31,230 bases of DNA from Tritrichomonas musculus (lineage: Eukaryota; Parabasalia; Tritrichomonadida; Tritrichomonadidae). Shown here piece by piece: positions 7,073-15,919 of the stretch. Every line of letters starts with the position of its first letter. The first letter of the stretch is position 1. The notes under the pieces were generated by a model. That model was not told where the DNA came from, did not search any database, and saw only the letters and a program-made list of their open reading frames with translations. The stretch spans positions 1-31,230 of the forward strand of contig JAPFFF010000208.1 of NCBI GenBank assembly GCA_039105265.1. The letters are read 5' to 3'. Position numbers and translations under genes: made by a program.

Positions 7073-7176
7073 TTTTTTCATTTTTACTTTTTATTTTGTT
7101 TTTTTATTTTCAAATGTCTGGAATAAATCAAAATAAATCAAATATAACAGTTGATTTTAGATATGATTCACAAGAG

Positions 7177-7248
7177 TTTCTTGTGGTGTAATGGCAAGCA
7201 CGTTGGCCTTTGAAGCCGAAGATTGAGGTTCGATTCCTCACTAGAAAA
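7177..7248 (+). tRNA. trnQ-UUG: tRNA-Gln(UUG) copy 43
   Basis: Body as copy 1; next start +164. Confidence 0.93.
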
Positions 7249-7340
7249 TTTTTTACTTTTCATTTTTTTTTTTTAAAATGTCTGGAATAAATCAAAATAA
7301 ATCAAATATAACAGTTGATTTTAGATATGATTCACAAGAG

Positions 7341-7412
7341 TTTCTTGTGGTGTAATGGCAAGCACGTTGGCCTTTGAAGCCGAAGATTGAGGTTCGATTC
7401 CTCACTAGAAAA
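7341..7412 (+). tRNA. trnQ-UUG: tRNA-Gln(UUG) copy 44
   Basis: Body as copy 1; next start +173. Confidence 0.93.
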
Positions 7413-7513
7413 TTTTTTCATTTTTACTTTTTATTTTGTTTTTTTAGAAAATGTCTGAAATAAATCAAAATAAATCAAATATAACAGTTGATTTTAGATA
7501 TGATTCACAAGAG

Positions 7514-7585
7514 TTTCTTGTGGTGTAATGGCAAGCACGTTGGCCTTTGAAGCCGAAGATTGAGGTTCGATTCCTCACTAGAAAA
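7514..7585 (+). tRNA. trnQ-UUG: tRNA-Gln(UUG) copy 45
   Basis: Body as copy 1; next start +166. Confidence 0.93.
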
Positions 7586-7679
7586 TTTTTTACTTTTTAT
7601 TTCTTATTTCAAGAAAATGTCTGGAATAAATCAATATAAATCAAATATAACAGTTGATTTTAGATATGATTCACAAGAG

Positions 7680-7751
7680 TTTCTTGTGGTGTAATGGCAA
7701 GCACGTTGGCCTTTGAAGCCGAAGATTGAGGTTCGATTCCTCACTAGAAAA
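7680..7751 (+). tRNA. trnQ-UUG: tRNA-Gln(UUG) copy 46
   Basis: Body as copy 1; next start +166. Confidence 0.93.
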
Positions 7752-7845
7752 TTTTTTACTTTTTATTTTGTTTTTTTAGAAAATGTCTGAAATAAATCAA
7801 TATAAATCAAATATAACAGTTGATTTTAAATATGATTCACAAGAG

Positions 7846-7917
7846 TTTCTTGTGGTGTAATGGCAAGCACGTTGGCCTTTGAAGCCGAAGATTGAGGTTC
7901 GATTCCTCACTAGAAAA
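7846..7917 (+). tRNA. trnQ-UUG: tRNA-Gln(UUG) copy 47
   Basis: Body as copy 1; next start +176. Confidence 0.93.
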
Positions 7918-8021
7918 TTTTTTCATTTTTACTTTTTATTTTGTTTTTTTATTTTAAAATGTCTGGAATAAATCAAAATAAATCAAATATAACAGTTGAT
8001 TTTAGATATGATTCACAAGAG

Positions 8022-8093
8022 TTTCTTGTGGTGTAATGGCAAGCACGTTGGCCTTTGAAGCCGAAGATTGAGGTTCGATTCCTCACTAGAAAA
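8022..8093 (+). tRNA. trnQ-UUG: tRNA-Gln(UUG) copy 48
   Basis: Body as copy 1; next start +167. Confidence 0.93.
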
Positions 8094-8188
8094 TTTTTTC
8101 ATTTTTACTTTTTATTTTTTTTAAAATGTCTGGAATAAATCAAAATAAATCAAATATAACAGTTGATTTTAGATATGATTCACAAGAG

Positions 8189-8260
8189 TTTCTTGTGGTG
8201 TAATGGCAAGCACGTTGGCCTTTGAAGCCGAAGATTGAGGTTCGATTCCTCACTAGAAAA
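8189..8260 (+). tRNA. trnQ-UUG: tRNA-Gln(UUG) copy 49
   Basis: Body as copy 1; next start +166. Confidence 0.93.
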
Positions 8261-8354
8261 TTTTTTACTTTTTATTTTGTTTTTTTAGAAAATGTCTGAA
8301 ATAAATCAATATAAATCAAATATAACAGTTGATTTTAGATATGATTCACAAGAG

Positions 8355-8426
8355 TTTCTTGTGGTGTAATGGCAAGCACGTTGGCCTTTGAAGCCGAAGA
8401 TTGAGGTTCGATTCCTCACTAGAAAA
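8355..8426 (+). tRNA. trnQ-UUG: tRNA-Gln(UUG) copy 50
   Basis: Body as copy 1; next start +176. Confidence 0.93.
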
Positions 8427-8530
8427 TTTTTTCATTTTTACTTTTTATTTTGTTTTTTTATTTTCAAATGTCTGGAATAAATCAAAATAAATCAAATATA
8501 ACAGTTGATTTTAGATATGATTCACAAGAG

Positions 8531-8602
8531 TTTCTTGTGGTGTAATGGCAAGCACGTTGGCCTTTGAAGCCGAAGATTGAGGTTCGATTCCTCACTAGAA
8601 AA
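8531..8602 (+). tRNA. trnQ-UUG: tRNA-Gln(UUG) copy 51
   Basis: Body as copy 1; next start +164. Confidence 0.93.
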
Positions 8603-8694
8603 TTTTTTACTTTTCATTTTTTTTTTTTAAAATGTCTGGAATAAATCAAACGAAATCAAATATAACAGTTGATTTTAGATATGATTCACAAGAG

Positions 8695-8766
8695 TTTCTT
8701 GTGGTGTAATGGCAAGCACGTTGGCCTTTGAAGCCGAAGATTGAGGTTCGATTCCTCACTAGAAAA
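8695..8766 (+). tRNA. trnQ-UUG: tRNA-Gln(UUG) copy 52
   Basis: Body as copy 1; CAAACGAAATC flank but normal TATAAC; next start +173. Confidence 0.93.
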
Positions 8767-8867
8767 TTTTTTCATTTTTACTTTTTATTTTGTTTTTTTA
8801 GAAAATGTCTGAAATAAATCAAAATAAATCAAATATAACAGTTGATTTTAAATATGATTCACAAGAG

Positions 8868-8939
8868 TTTCTTGTGGTGTAATGGCAAGCACGTTGGCCT
8901 TTGAAGCCGAAGATTGAGGTTCGATTCCTCACTAGAAAA
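8868..8939 (+). tRNA. trnQ-UUG: tRNA-Gln(UUG) copy 53
   Basis: Body as copy 1; next start +167. Confidence 0.93.
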
Positions 8940-9034
8940 TTTTTTCATTTTTACTTTTTATTTTTTTTAAAATGTCTGGAATAAATCAAAATAAATCAAA
9001 TATAACAGTTGATTTTAAATATGATTCACAAGAG

Positions 9035-9106
9035 TTTCTTGTGGTGTAATGGCAAGCACGTTGGCCTTTGAAGCCGAAGATTGAGGTTCGATTCCTCACT
9101 AGAAAT
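9035..9106 (+). tRNA. trnQ-UUG: tRNA-Gln(UUG) copy 54, A73>T
   Basis: The only copy with T at discriminator position 73 (9106), which also lengthens the terminator to T7. Its block B paralogue, copy 163, keeps A. U73 is usual in cytosolic eukaryotic tRNA-Gln. Next start +176. Confidence 0.88.
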
Positions 9107-9210
9107 TTTTTTCATTTTTACTTTTTATTTTGTTTTTTTATTTTCAAATGTCTGGAATAAATCAAAATAAATCAAATATAACAGTTGATTTTAGATATGA
9201 TTCACAAGAG

Positions 9211-9282
9211 TTTCTTGTGGTGTAATGGCAAGCACGTTGGCCTTTGAAGCCGAAGATTGAGGTTCGATTCCTCACTAGAAAA
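9211..9282 (+). tRNA. trnQ-UUG: tRNA-Gln(UUG) copy 55
   Basis: Body as copy 1; next start +164. Confidence 0.93.
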
Positions 9283-9374
9283 TTTTTTACTTTTCATTTT
9301 TTTTTTTTAAAATGTCTGGAATAAATCAAAATAAATCAAATATAACAGTTGATTTTAGATATGATTCACAAGAG

Positions 9375-9446
9375 TTTCTTGTGGTGTAATGGCAAGCACG
9401 TTGGCCTTTGAAGCCGAAGATTGAGGTTCGATTCCTCACTAGAAAA
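9375..9446 (+). tRNA. trnQ-UUG: tRNA-Gln(UUG) copy 56
   Basis: Body as copy 1; next start +173. Confidence 0.93.
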
Positions 9447-9547
9447 TTTTTTCATTTTTACTTTTTATTTTGTTTTTTTAGAAAATGTCTGAAATAAATC
9501 AAAATAAATCAAATATAACAGTTGATTTTAGATATGATTCACAAGAG

Positions 9548-9619
9548 TTTCTTGTGGTGTAATGGCAAGCACGTTGGCCTTTGAAGCCGAAGATTGAGGT
9601 TCGATTCCTCACTAGAAAA
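9548..9619 (+). tRNA. trnQ-UUG: tRNA-Gln(UUG) copy 57
   Basis: Body as copy 1; next start +173. Confidence 0.93.
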
Positions 9620-9720
9620 TTTTTTCATTTTTACTTTTTATTTTGTTTTTTTAGAAAATGTCTGAAATAAATCAAAATAAATCAAATATAACAGTTGATT
9701 TTAGATATGATTCACAAGAG

Positions 9721-9792
9721 TTTCTTGTGGTGTAATGGCAAGCACGTTGGCCTTTGAAGCCGAAGATTGAGGTTCGATTCCTCACTAGAAAA
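9721..9792 (+). tRNA. trnQ-UUG: tRNA-Gln(UUG) copy 58
   Basis: Body as copy 1; next start +164. Confidence 0.93.
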
Positions 9793-9884
9793 TTTTTTAC
9801 TTTTCATTTTTTTTTTTTAAAATGTCTGGAATAAATCAAAATAAATCAAATATAACAGTTGATTTTAGATATGATTCACAAGAG

Positions 9885-9956
9885 TTTCTTGTGGTGTAAT
9901 GGCAAGCACGTTGGCCTTTGAAGCCGAAGATTGAGGTTCGATTCCTCACTAGAAAA
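9885..9956 (+). tRNA. trnQ-UUG: tRNA-Gln(UUG) copy 59
   Basis: Body as copy 1; next start +173. Confidence 0.93.
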
Positions 9957-10057
9957 TTTTTTCATTTTTACTTTTTATTTTGTTTTTTTAGAAAATGTCT
10001 GAAATAAATCAAAATAAATCAAATATAACAGTTGATTTTAGATATGATTCACAAGAG

Positions 10058-10129
10058 TTTCTTGTGGTGTAATGGCAAGCACGTTGGCCTTTGAAGCCGA
10101 AGATTGAGGTTCGATTCCTCACTAGAAAA
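10058..10129 (+). tRNA. trnQ-UUG: tRNA-Gln(UUG) copy 60
   Basis: Body as copy 1; next start +166. Confidence 0.93.
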
Positions 10130-10223
10130 TTTTTTACTTTTTATTTCTTATTTCAAGAAAATGTCTGGAATAAATCAATATAAATCAAATATAACAGTTG
10201 ATTTTAGATATGATTCACAAGAG

Positions 10224-10295
10224 TTTCTTGTGGTGTAATGGCAAGCACGTTGGCCTTTGAAGCCGAAGATTGAGGTTCGATTCCTCACTAGAAAA
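10224..10295 (+). tRNA. trnQ-UUG: tRNA-Gln(UUG) copy 61
   Basis: Body as copy 1; next start +173. Confidence 0.93.
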
Positions 10296-10396
10296 TTTTT
10301 TCATTTTTACTTTTTATTTTGTTTTTTTAGAAAATGTCTGAAATAAATCAATATAAATCAAATATAACAGTTGATTTTAAATATGATTCACAAGAG

Positions 10397-10468
10397 TTTC
10401 TTGTGGTGTAATGGCAAGCACGTTGGCCTTTGAAGCCGAAGATTGAGGTTCGATTCCTCACTAGAAAA
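10397..10468 (+). tRNA. trnQ-UUG: tRNA-Gln(UUG) copy 62
   Basis: Body as copy 1; next start +176. Confidence 0.93.
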
Positions 10469-10572
10469 TTTTTTCATTTTTACTTTTTATTTTGTTTTTT
10501 TATTTTAAAATGTCTGGAATAAATCAAAATAAATCAAATATAACAGTTGATTTTAGATATGATTCACAAGAG

Positions 10573-10644
10573 TTTCTTGTGGTGTAATGGCAAGCACGTT
10601 GGCCTTTGAAGCCGAAGATTGAGGTTCGATTCCTCACTAGAAAA
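10573..10644 (+). tRNA. trnQ-UUG: tRNA-Gln(UUG) copy 63
   Basis: Body as copy 1; next start +173. Confidence 0.93.
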
Positions 10645-10745
10645 TTTTTTCATTTTTACTTTTTATTTTGTTTTTTTAGAAAATGTCTGAAATAAATCAA
10701 AATAAATCAAATATAACAGTTGATTTTAGATATGATTCACAAGAG

Positions 10746-10817
10746 TTTCTTGTGGTGTAATGGCAAGCACGTTGGCCTTTGAAGCCGAAGATTGAGGTTC
10801 GATTCCTCACTAGAAAA
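10746..10817 (+). tRNA. trnQ-UUG: tRNA-Gln(UUG) copy 64
   Basis: Body as copy 1; next start +164. Confidence 0.93.
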
Positions 10818-10909
10818 TTTTTTACTTTTCATTTTTTTTTTTTAAAATGTCTGGAATAAATCAAAATAAATCAAATATAACAGTTGATTTTAGATATGAT
10901 TCACAAGAG

Positions 10910-10981
10910 TTTCTTGTGGTGTAATGGCAAGCACGTTGGCCTTTGAAGCCGAAGATTGAGGTTCGATTCCTCACTAGAAAA
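10910..10981 (+). tRNA. trnQ-UUG: tRNA-Gln(UUG) copy 65
   Basis: Body as copy 1; next start +173. Confidence 0.93.
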
Positions 10982-11082
10982 TTTTTTCATTTTTACTTTT
11001 TATTTTGTTTTTTTAGAAAATGTCTGAAATAAATCAAAATAAATCAAATATAACAGTTGATTTTAGATATGATTCACAAGAG

Positions 11083-11154
11083 TTTCTTGTGGTGTAATGG
11101 CAAGCACGTTGGCCTTTGAAGCCGAAGATTGAGGTTCGATTCCTCACTAGAAAA
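11083..11154 (+). tRNA. trnQ-UUG: tRNA-Gln(UUG) copy 66
   Basis: Body as copy 1; next start +166. Confidence 0.93.
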
Positions 11155-11248
11155 TTTTTTACTTTTTATTTCTTATTTCAAGAAAATGTCTGGAATAAAT
11201 CAATATAAATCAAATATAACAGTTGATTTTAGATATGATTCACAAGAG

Positions 11249-11320
11249 TTTCTTGTGGTGTAATGGCAAGCACGTTGGCCTTTGAAGCCGAAGATTGAGG
11301 TTCGATTCCTCACTAGAAAA
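11249..11320 (+). tRNA. trnQ-UUG: tRNA-Gln(UUG) copy 67
   Basis: Body as copy 1; next start +173. Confidence 0.93.
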
Positions 11321-11421
11321 TTTTTTCATTTTTACTTTTTATTTTGTTTTTTTAGAAAATGTCTGAAATAAATCAATATAAATCAAATATAACAGTTGAT
11401 TTTAAATATGATTCACAAGAG

Positions 11422-11493
11422 TTTCTTGTGGTGTAATGGCAAGCACGTTGGCCTTTGAAGCCGAAGATTGAGGTTCGATTCCTCACTAGAAAA
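11422..11493 (+). tRNA. trnQ-UUG: tRNA-Gln(UUG) copy 68
   Basis: Body as copy 1; next start +176. Confidence 0.93.
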
Positions 11494-11597
11494 TTTTTTC
11501 ATTTTTACTTTTTATTTTGTTTTTTTATTTTAAAATGTCTGGAATAAATCAAAATAAATCAAATATAACAGTTGATTTTAGATATGATTCACAAGAG

Positions 11598-11669
11598 TTT
11601 CTTGTGGTGTAATGGCAAGCACGTTGGCCTTTGAAGCCGAAGATTGAGGTTCGATTCCTCACTAGAAAA
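11598..11669 (+). tRNA. trnQ-UUG: tRNA-Gln(UUG) copy 69
   Basis: Body as copy 1; next start +167. Confidence 0.93.
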
Positions 11670-11764
11670 TTTTTTCATTTTTACTTTTTATTTTTTTTAA
11701 AATGTCTGGAATAAATCAAAATAAATCAAATATAACAGTTGATTTTAGATATGATTCACAAGAG

Positions 11765-11836
11765 TTTCTTGTGGTGTAATGGCAAGCACGTTGGCCTTTG
11801 AAGCCGAAGATTGAGGTTCGATTCCTCACTAGAAAA
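11765..11836 (+). tRNA. trnQ-UUG: tRNA-Gln(UUG) copy 70
   Basis: Body as copy 1; next start +173. Confidence 0.93.
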
Positions 11837-11937
11837 TTTTTTCATTTTTACTTTTTATTTTGTTTTTTTAGAAAATGTCTGAAATAAATCAATATAAATC
11901 AAATATAACAGTTGATTTTAGATATGATTCACAAGAG

Positions 11938-12009
11938 TTTCTTGTGGTGTAATGGCAAGCACGTTGGCCTTTGAAGCCGAAGATTGAGGTTCGATTCCTC
12001 ACTAGAAAA
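11938..12009 (+). tRNA. trnQ-UUG: tRNA-Gln(UUG) copy 71
   Basis: Body as copy 1; next start +173. Confidence 0.93.
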
Positions 12010-12110
12010 TTTTTTCATTTTTACTTTTTATTTTGTTTTTTTAGAAAATGTCTGGAATAAATCAAAATAAATCAAATATAACAGTTGATTTTAGATATGA
12101 TTCACAAGAG

Positions 12111-12182
12111 TTTCTTGTGGTGTAATGGCAAGCACGTTGGCCTTTGAAGCCGAAGATTGAGGTTCGATTCCTCACTAGAAAA
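12111..12182 (+). tRNA. trnQ-UUG: tRNA-Gln(UUG) copy 72
   Basis: Body as copy 1; the flank joins AGAAAATG to GTCTGG, an unusual pairing of spacer halves; next start +167. Confidence 0.93.
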
Positions 12183-12277
12183 TTTTTTCATTTTTACTTT
12201 TTATTTTTTTTAAAATGTCTGGAATAAATCAAAATAAATCAAATATAACAGTTGATTTTAGATATGATTCACAAGAG

Positions 12278-12349
12278 TTTCTTGTGGTGTAATGGCAAGC
12301 ACGTTGGCCTTTGAAGCCGAAGATTGAGGTTCGATTCCTCACTAGAAAA
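12278..12349 (+). tRNA. trnQ-UUG: tRNA-Gln(UUG) copy 73
   Basis: Body as copy 1; next start +173. Confidence 0.93.
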
Positions 12350-12450
12350 TTTTTTCATTTTTACTTTTTATTTTGTTTTTTTAGAAAATGTCTGAAATAA
12401 ATCAAAATAAATCAAATATAACAGTTGATTTTAGATATGATTCACAAGAG

Positions 12451-12522
12451 TTTCTTGTGGTGTAATGGCAAGCACGTTGGCCTTTGAAGCCGAAGATTGA
12501 GGTTCGATTCCTCACTAGAAAA
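12451..12522 (+). tRNA. trnQ-UUG: tRNA-Gln(UUG) copy 74
   Basis: Body as copy 1; next start +173. Confidence 0.93.
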
Positions 12523-12623
12523 TTTTTTCATTTTTACTTTTTATTTTGTTTTTTTAGAAAATGTCTGAAATAAATCAAAATAAATCAAATATAACAGTTG
12601 ATTTTAGATATGATTCACAAGAG

Positions 12624-12695
12624 TTTCTTGTGGTGTAATGGCAAGCACGTTGGCCTTTGAAGCCGAAGATTGAGGTTCGATTCCTCACTAGAAAA
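12624..12695 (+). tRNA. trnQ-UUG: tRNA-Gln(UUG) copy 75
   Basis: Body as copy 1; next start +164. Confidence 0.93.
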
Positions 12696-12787
12696 TTTTT
12701 TACTTTTCATTTTTTTTTTTTAAAATGTCTGGAATAAATCAAAATAAATCAAATATAACAGTTGATTTTAGATATGATTCACAAGAG

Positions 12788-12859
12788 TTTCTTGTGGTGT
12801 AATGGCAAGCACGTTGGCCTTTGAAGCCGAAGATTGAGGTTCGATTCCTCACTAGAAAA
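12788..12859 (+). tRNA. trnQ-UUG: tRNA-Gln(UUG) copy 76
   Basis: Body as copy 1; next start +173. Confidence 0.93.
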
Positions 12860-12960
12860 TTTTTTCATTTTTACTTTTTATTTTGTTTTTTTAGAAAATG
12901 TCTGAAATAAATCAAAATAAATCAAATATAACAGTTGATTTTAGATATGATTCACAAGAG

Positions 12961-13032
12961 TTTCTTGTGGTGTAATGGCAAGCACGTTGGCCTTTGAAGC
13001 CGAAGATTGAGGTTCGATTCCTCACTAGAAAA
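12961..13032 (+). tRNA. trnQ-UUG: tRNA-Gln(UUG) copy 77
   Basis: Body as copy 1; next start +166. Confidence 0.93.
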
Positions 13033-13126
13033 TTTTTTACTTTTTATTTCTTATTTCAAGAAAATGTCTGGAATAAATCAATATAAATCAAATATAACAG
13101 TTGATTTTAGATATGATTCACAAGAG

Positions 13127-13198
13127 TTTCTTGTGGTGTAATGGCAAGCACGTTGGCCTTTGAAGCCGAAGATTGAGGTTCGATTCCTCACTAGAAAA
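13127..13198 (+). tRNA. trnQ-UUG: tRNA-Gln(UUG) copy 78
   Basis: Body as copy 1; next start +173. Confidence 0.93.
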
Positions 13199-13299
13199 TT
13201 TTTTCATTTTTACTTTTTATTTTGTTTTTTTAGAAAATGTCTGAAATAAATCAATATAAATCAAATATAACAGTTGATTTTAAATATGATTCACAAGAG

Positions 13300-13371
13300 T
13301 TTCTTGTGGTGTAATGGCAAGCACGTTGGCCTTTGAAGCCGAAGATTGAGGTTCGATTCCTCACTAGAAAA
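13300..13371 (+). tRNA. trnQ-UUG: tRNA-Gln(UUG) copy 79
   Basis: Body as copy 1; next start +176. Confidence 0.93.
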
Positions 13372-13475
13372 TTTTTTCATTTTTACTTTTTATTTTGTTT
13401 TTTTATTTTAAAATGTCTGGAATAAATCAAAATAAATCAAATATAACAGTTGATTTTAGATATGATTCACAAGAG

Positions 13476-13547
13476 TTTCTTGTGGTGTAATGGCAAGCAC
13501 GTTGGCCTTTGAAGCCGAAGATTGAGGTTCGATTCCTCACTAGAAAA
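13476..13547 (+). tRNA. trnQ-UUG: tRNA-Gln(UUG) copy 80
   Basis: Body as copy 1; next start +173. Confidence 0.93.
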
Positions 13548-13648
13548 TTTTTTCATTTTTACTTTTTATTTTGTTTTTTTAGAAAATGTCTGAAATAAAT
13601 CAAAATAAATCAAATATAACAGTTGATTTTAGATATGATTCACAAGAG

Positions 13649-13720
13649 TTTCTTGTGGTGTAATGGCAAGCACGTTGGCCTTTGAAGCCGAAGATTGAGG
13701 TTCGATTCCTCACTAGAAAA
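13649..13720 (+). tRNA. trnQ-UUG: tRNA-Gln(UUG) copy 81
   Basis: Body as copy 1; next start +164. Confidence 0.93.
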
Positions 13721-13812
13721 TTTTTTACTTTTCATTTTTTTTTTTTAAAATGTCTGGAATAAATCAAAATAAATCAAATATAACAGTTGATTTTAGATAT
13801 GATTCACAAGAG

Positions 13813-13884
13813 TTTCTTGTGGTGTAATGGCAAGCACGTTGGCCTTTGAAGCCGAAGATTGAGGTTCGATTCCTCACTAGAAAA
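13813..13884 (+). tRNA. trnQ-UUG: tRNA-Gln(UUG) copy 82
   Basis: Body as copy 1; next start +173. Confidence 0.93.
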
Positions 13885-13985
13885 TTTTTTCATTTTTACT
13901 TTTTATTTTGTTTTTTTAGAAAATGTCTGAAATAAATCAAAATAAATCAAATATAACAGTTGATTTTAGATATGATTCACAAGAG

Positions 13986-14057
13986 TTTCTTGTGGTGTAA
14001 TGGCAAGCACGTTGGCCTTTGAAGCCGAAGATTGAGGTTCGATTCCTCACTAGAAAA
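13986..14057 (+). tRNA. trnQ-UUG: tRNA-Gln(UUG) copy 83
   Basis: Body as copy 1; next start +166. Confidence 0.93.
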
Positions 14058-14151
14058 TTTTTTACTTTTTATTTCTTATTTCAAGAAAATGTCTGGAATA
14101 AATCAATATAAATCAAATATAACAGTTGATTTTAGATATGATTCACAAGAG

Positions 14152-14223
14152 TTTCTTGTGGTGTAATGGCAAGCACGTTGGCCTTTGAAGCCGAAGATTG
14201 AGGTTCGATTCCTCACTAGAAAA
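14152..14223 (+). tRNA. trnQ-UUG: tRNA-Gln(UUG) copy 84
   Basis: Body as copy 1; next start +173. Confidence 0.93.
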
Positions 14224-14324
14224 TTTTTTCATTTTTACTTTTTATTTTGTTTTTTTAGAAAATGTCTGAAATAAATCAATATAAATCAAATATAACAGTT
14301 GATTTTAAATATGATTCACAAGAG

Positions 14325-14396
14325 TTTCTTGTGGTGTAATGGCAAGCACGTTGGCCTTTGAAGCCGAAGATTGAGGTTCGATTCCTCACTAGAAAA
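14325..14396 (+). tRNA. trnQ-UUG: tRNA-Gln(UUG) copy 85
   Basis: Body as copy 1; next start +176. Confidence 0.93.
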
Positions 14397-14500
14397 TTTT
14401 TTCATTTTTACTTTTTATTTTGTTTTTTTATTTTAAAATGTCTGGAATAAATCAAAATAAATCAAATATAACAGTTGATTTTAGATATGATTCACAAGAG

Positions 14501-14572
14501 TTTCTTGTGGTGTAATGGCAAGCACGTTGGCCTTTGAAGCCGAAGATTGAGGTTCGATTCCTCACTAGAAAA
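14501..14572 (+). tRNA. trnQ-UUG: tRNA-Gln(UUG) copy 86
   Basis: Body as copy 1; next start +167. Confidence 0.93.
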
Positions 14573-14667
14573 TTTTTTCATTTTTACTTTTTATTTTTTT
14601 TAAAATGTCTGGAATAAATCAAAATAAATCAAATATAACAGTTGATTTTAGATATGATTCACAAGAG

Positions 14668-14739
14668 TTTCTTGTGGTGTAATGGCAAGCACGTTGGCCT
14701 TTGAAGCCGAAGATTGAGGTTCGATTCCTCACTAGAAAA
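14668..14739 (+). tRNA. trnQ-UUG: tRNA-Gln(UUG) copy 87
   Basis: Body as copy 1; next start +166. Confidence 0.93.
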
Positions 14740-14833
14740 TTTTTTACTTTTTATTTTGTTTTTTTAGAAAATGTCTGAAATAAATCAATATAAATCAAAT
14801 ATAACAGTTGATTTTAGATATGATTCACAAGAG

Positions 14834-14905
14834 TTTCTTGTGGTGTAATGGCAAGCACGTTGGCCTTTGAAGCCGAAGATTGAGGTTCGATTCCTCACTA
14901 GAAAA
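14834..14905 (+). tRNA. trnQ-UUG: tRNA-Gln(UUG) copy 88
   Basis: Body as copy 1; next start +176. Confidence 0.93.
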
Positions 14906-14911
14906 TTTTTT

Positions 14912-14925
14912 ACTTTTTACTTTTT
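14912..14925 (+). repeat. Doubled ACTTTTT heptamer in spacer after copy 88
   Basis: The first 7-bp spacer module is ACTTTTT instead of the usual CATTTTT, giving two identical heptamers. Confidence 0.7.
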
Positions 14926-15009
14926 ATTTTGTTTTTTTATTTTAAAATGTCTGAAATAAATCAAAATAAATCAAATATAACAGTTGATTTTAAATATGAT
15001 TCACAAGAG

Positions 15010-15081
15010 TTTCTTGTGGTGTAATGGCAAGCACGTTGGCCTTTGAAGCCGAAGATTGAGGTTCGATTCCTCACTAGAAAA
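15010..15081 (+). tRNA. trnQ-UUG: tRNA-Gln(UUG) copy 89
   Basis: Body as copy 1; next start +167. Confidence 0.93.
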
Positions 15082-15176
15082 TTTTTTCATTTTTACTTTT
15101 TATTTTTTTTAAAATGTCTGGAATAAATCAAAATAAATCAAATATAACAGTTGATTTTAAATATGATTCACAAGAG

Positions 15177-15248
15177 TTTCTTGTGGTGTAATGGCAAGCA
15201 CGTTGGCCTTTGAAGCCGAAGATTGAGGTTCGATTCTTCACTAGAAAA
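15177..15248 (+). tRNA. trnQ-UUG: tRNA-Gln(UUG) copy 90, C62>T
   Basis: C62>T variant as copy 4; next start +167. Confidence 0.9.
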
Positions 15249-15343
15249 TTTTTTCATTTTTACTTTTTATTTTTTTTAAAATGTCTGGAATAAATCAAAA
15301 TAAATCAAATATAACAGTTGATTTTAAATATGATTCACAAGAG

Positions 15344-15415
15344 TTTCTTGTGGTGTAATGGCAAGCACGTTGGCCTTTGAAGCCGAAGATTGAGGTTCGA
15401 TTCCTCACTAGAAAA
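15344..15415 (+). tRNA. trnQ-UUG: tRNA-Gln(UUG) copy 91
   Basis: Body as copy 1; next start +173. Confidence 0.93.
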
Positions 15416-15516
15416 TTTTTTCATTTTTACTTTTTATTTTGTTTTTTTAGAAAATGTCTGAAATAAATCAAAATAAATCAAATATAACAGTTGATTTTAA
15501 ATATGATTCACAAGAG

Positions 15517-15588
15517 TTTCTTGTGGTGTAATGGCAAGCACGTTGGCCTTTGAAGCCGAAGATTGAGGTTCGATTCCTCACTAGAAAA
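15517..15588 (+). tRNA. trnQ-UUG: tRNA-Gln(UUG) copy 92
   Basis: Body as copy 1; next start +165. Confidence 0.93.
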
Positions 15589-15681
15589 TTTTTTACTTTT
15601 TATTTTGTTTTTTTTAAAATGTCTGAAATAAATCAAAATAAATCAAATATAACAGTTGATTTTAGATATGATTCACAAGAG

Positions 15682-15753
15682 TTTCTTGTGGTGTAATGGC
15701 AAGCACGTTGGCCTTTGAAGCCGAAGATTGAGGTTCGATTCCTCACTAGAAAA
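15682..15753 (+). tRNA. trnQ-UUG: tRNA-Gln(UUG) copy 93
   Basis: Body as copy 1; next start +166. Confidence 0.93.
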
Positions 15754-15847
15754 TTTTTTACTTTTCATTTTGTTTTTTTAGAAAATGTCTGAAATAAATC
15801 AAAATAAATCAAATATAACAGTTGATTTTAGATATGATTCACAAGAG

Positions 15848-15919
15848 TTTCTTGTGGTGTAATGGCAAGCACGTTGGCCTTTGAAGCCGAAGATTGAGGT
15901 TCGATTCCTCACTAGAAAA
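15848..15919 (+). tRNA. trnQ-UUG: tRNA-Gln(UUG) copy 94
   Basis: Body as copy 1; next start +176. Confidence 0.93.

Larger units (their letters stand above)
6780..9625 (+). repeat. Block B, first arm (copies 41-57)
   Basis: Matches 25308-28153 at offset 18528 with one difference seen: T at 9106 against A at 27634 (tRNA base 73 of copy 54). It begins just after the GTCTG motif of a spacer and ends after a terminator. Confidence 0.85.
9721..10745 (+). repeat. Six-unit higher-order repeat, occurrence 1 (1025 bp)
   Basis: Intervals 164, 173, 166, 173, 176, 173 starting at copy 58. The following block is its direct tandem neighbour. Confidence 0.8.
10746..11764 (+). repeat. Six-unit higher-order repeat, occurrence 2 (1019 bp)
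   Basis: Intervals 164, 173, 166, 173, 176, 167. The last spacer is of the short T8-AAAATG form, making it 6 bp shorter. Confidence 0.8.
9301..11842 (+). repeat. Block F, first arm (copies 56-70)
   Basis: Matches 12204-14745 at offset 2903 (17 units). It contains two successive six-unit blocks. It starts inside an oligo-T run and ends after the terminator of copy 70. Confidence 0.85.
12624..13648 (+). repeat. Six-unit higher-order repeat, occurrence 3 (1025 bp)
   Basis: Same six intervals as at 9721, starting at copy 75. Confidence 0.8.
13649..14667 (+). repeat. Six-unit higher-order repeat, occurrence 4 (1019 bp)
   Basis: Copies 81-86, with the shortened last spacer. Confidence 0.8.
12204..14745 (+). 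repeat. Block F, second arm (copies 73-87)
   Basis: Partner of 9301-11842, a local near-tandem duplication separated by copies 71-72. Confidence 0.85.
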
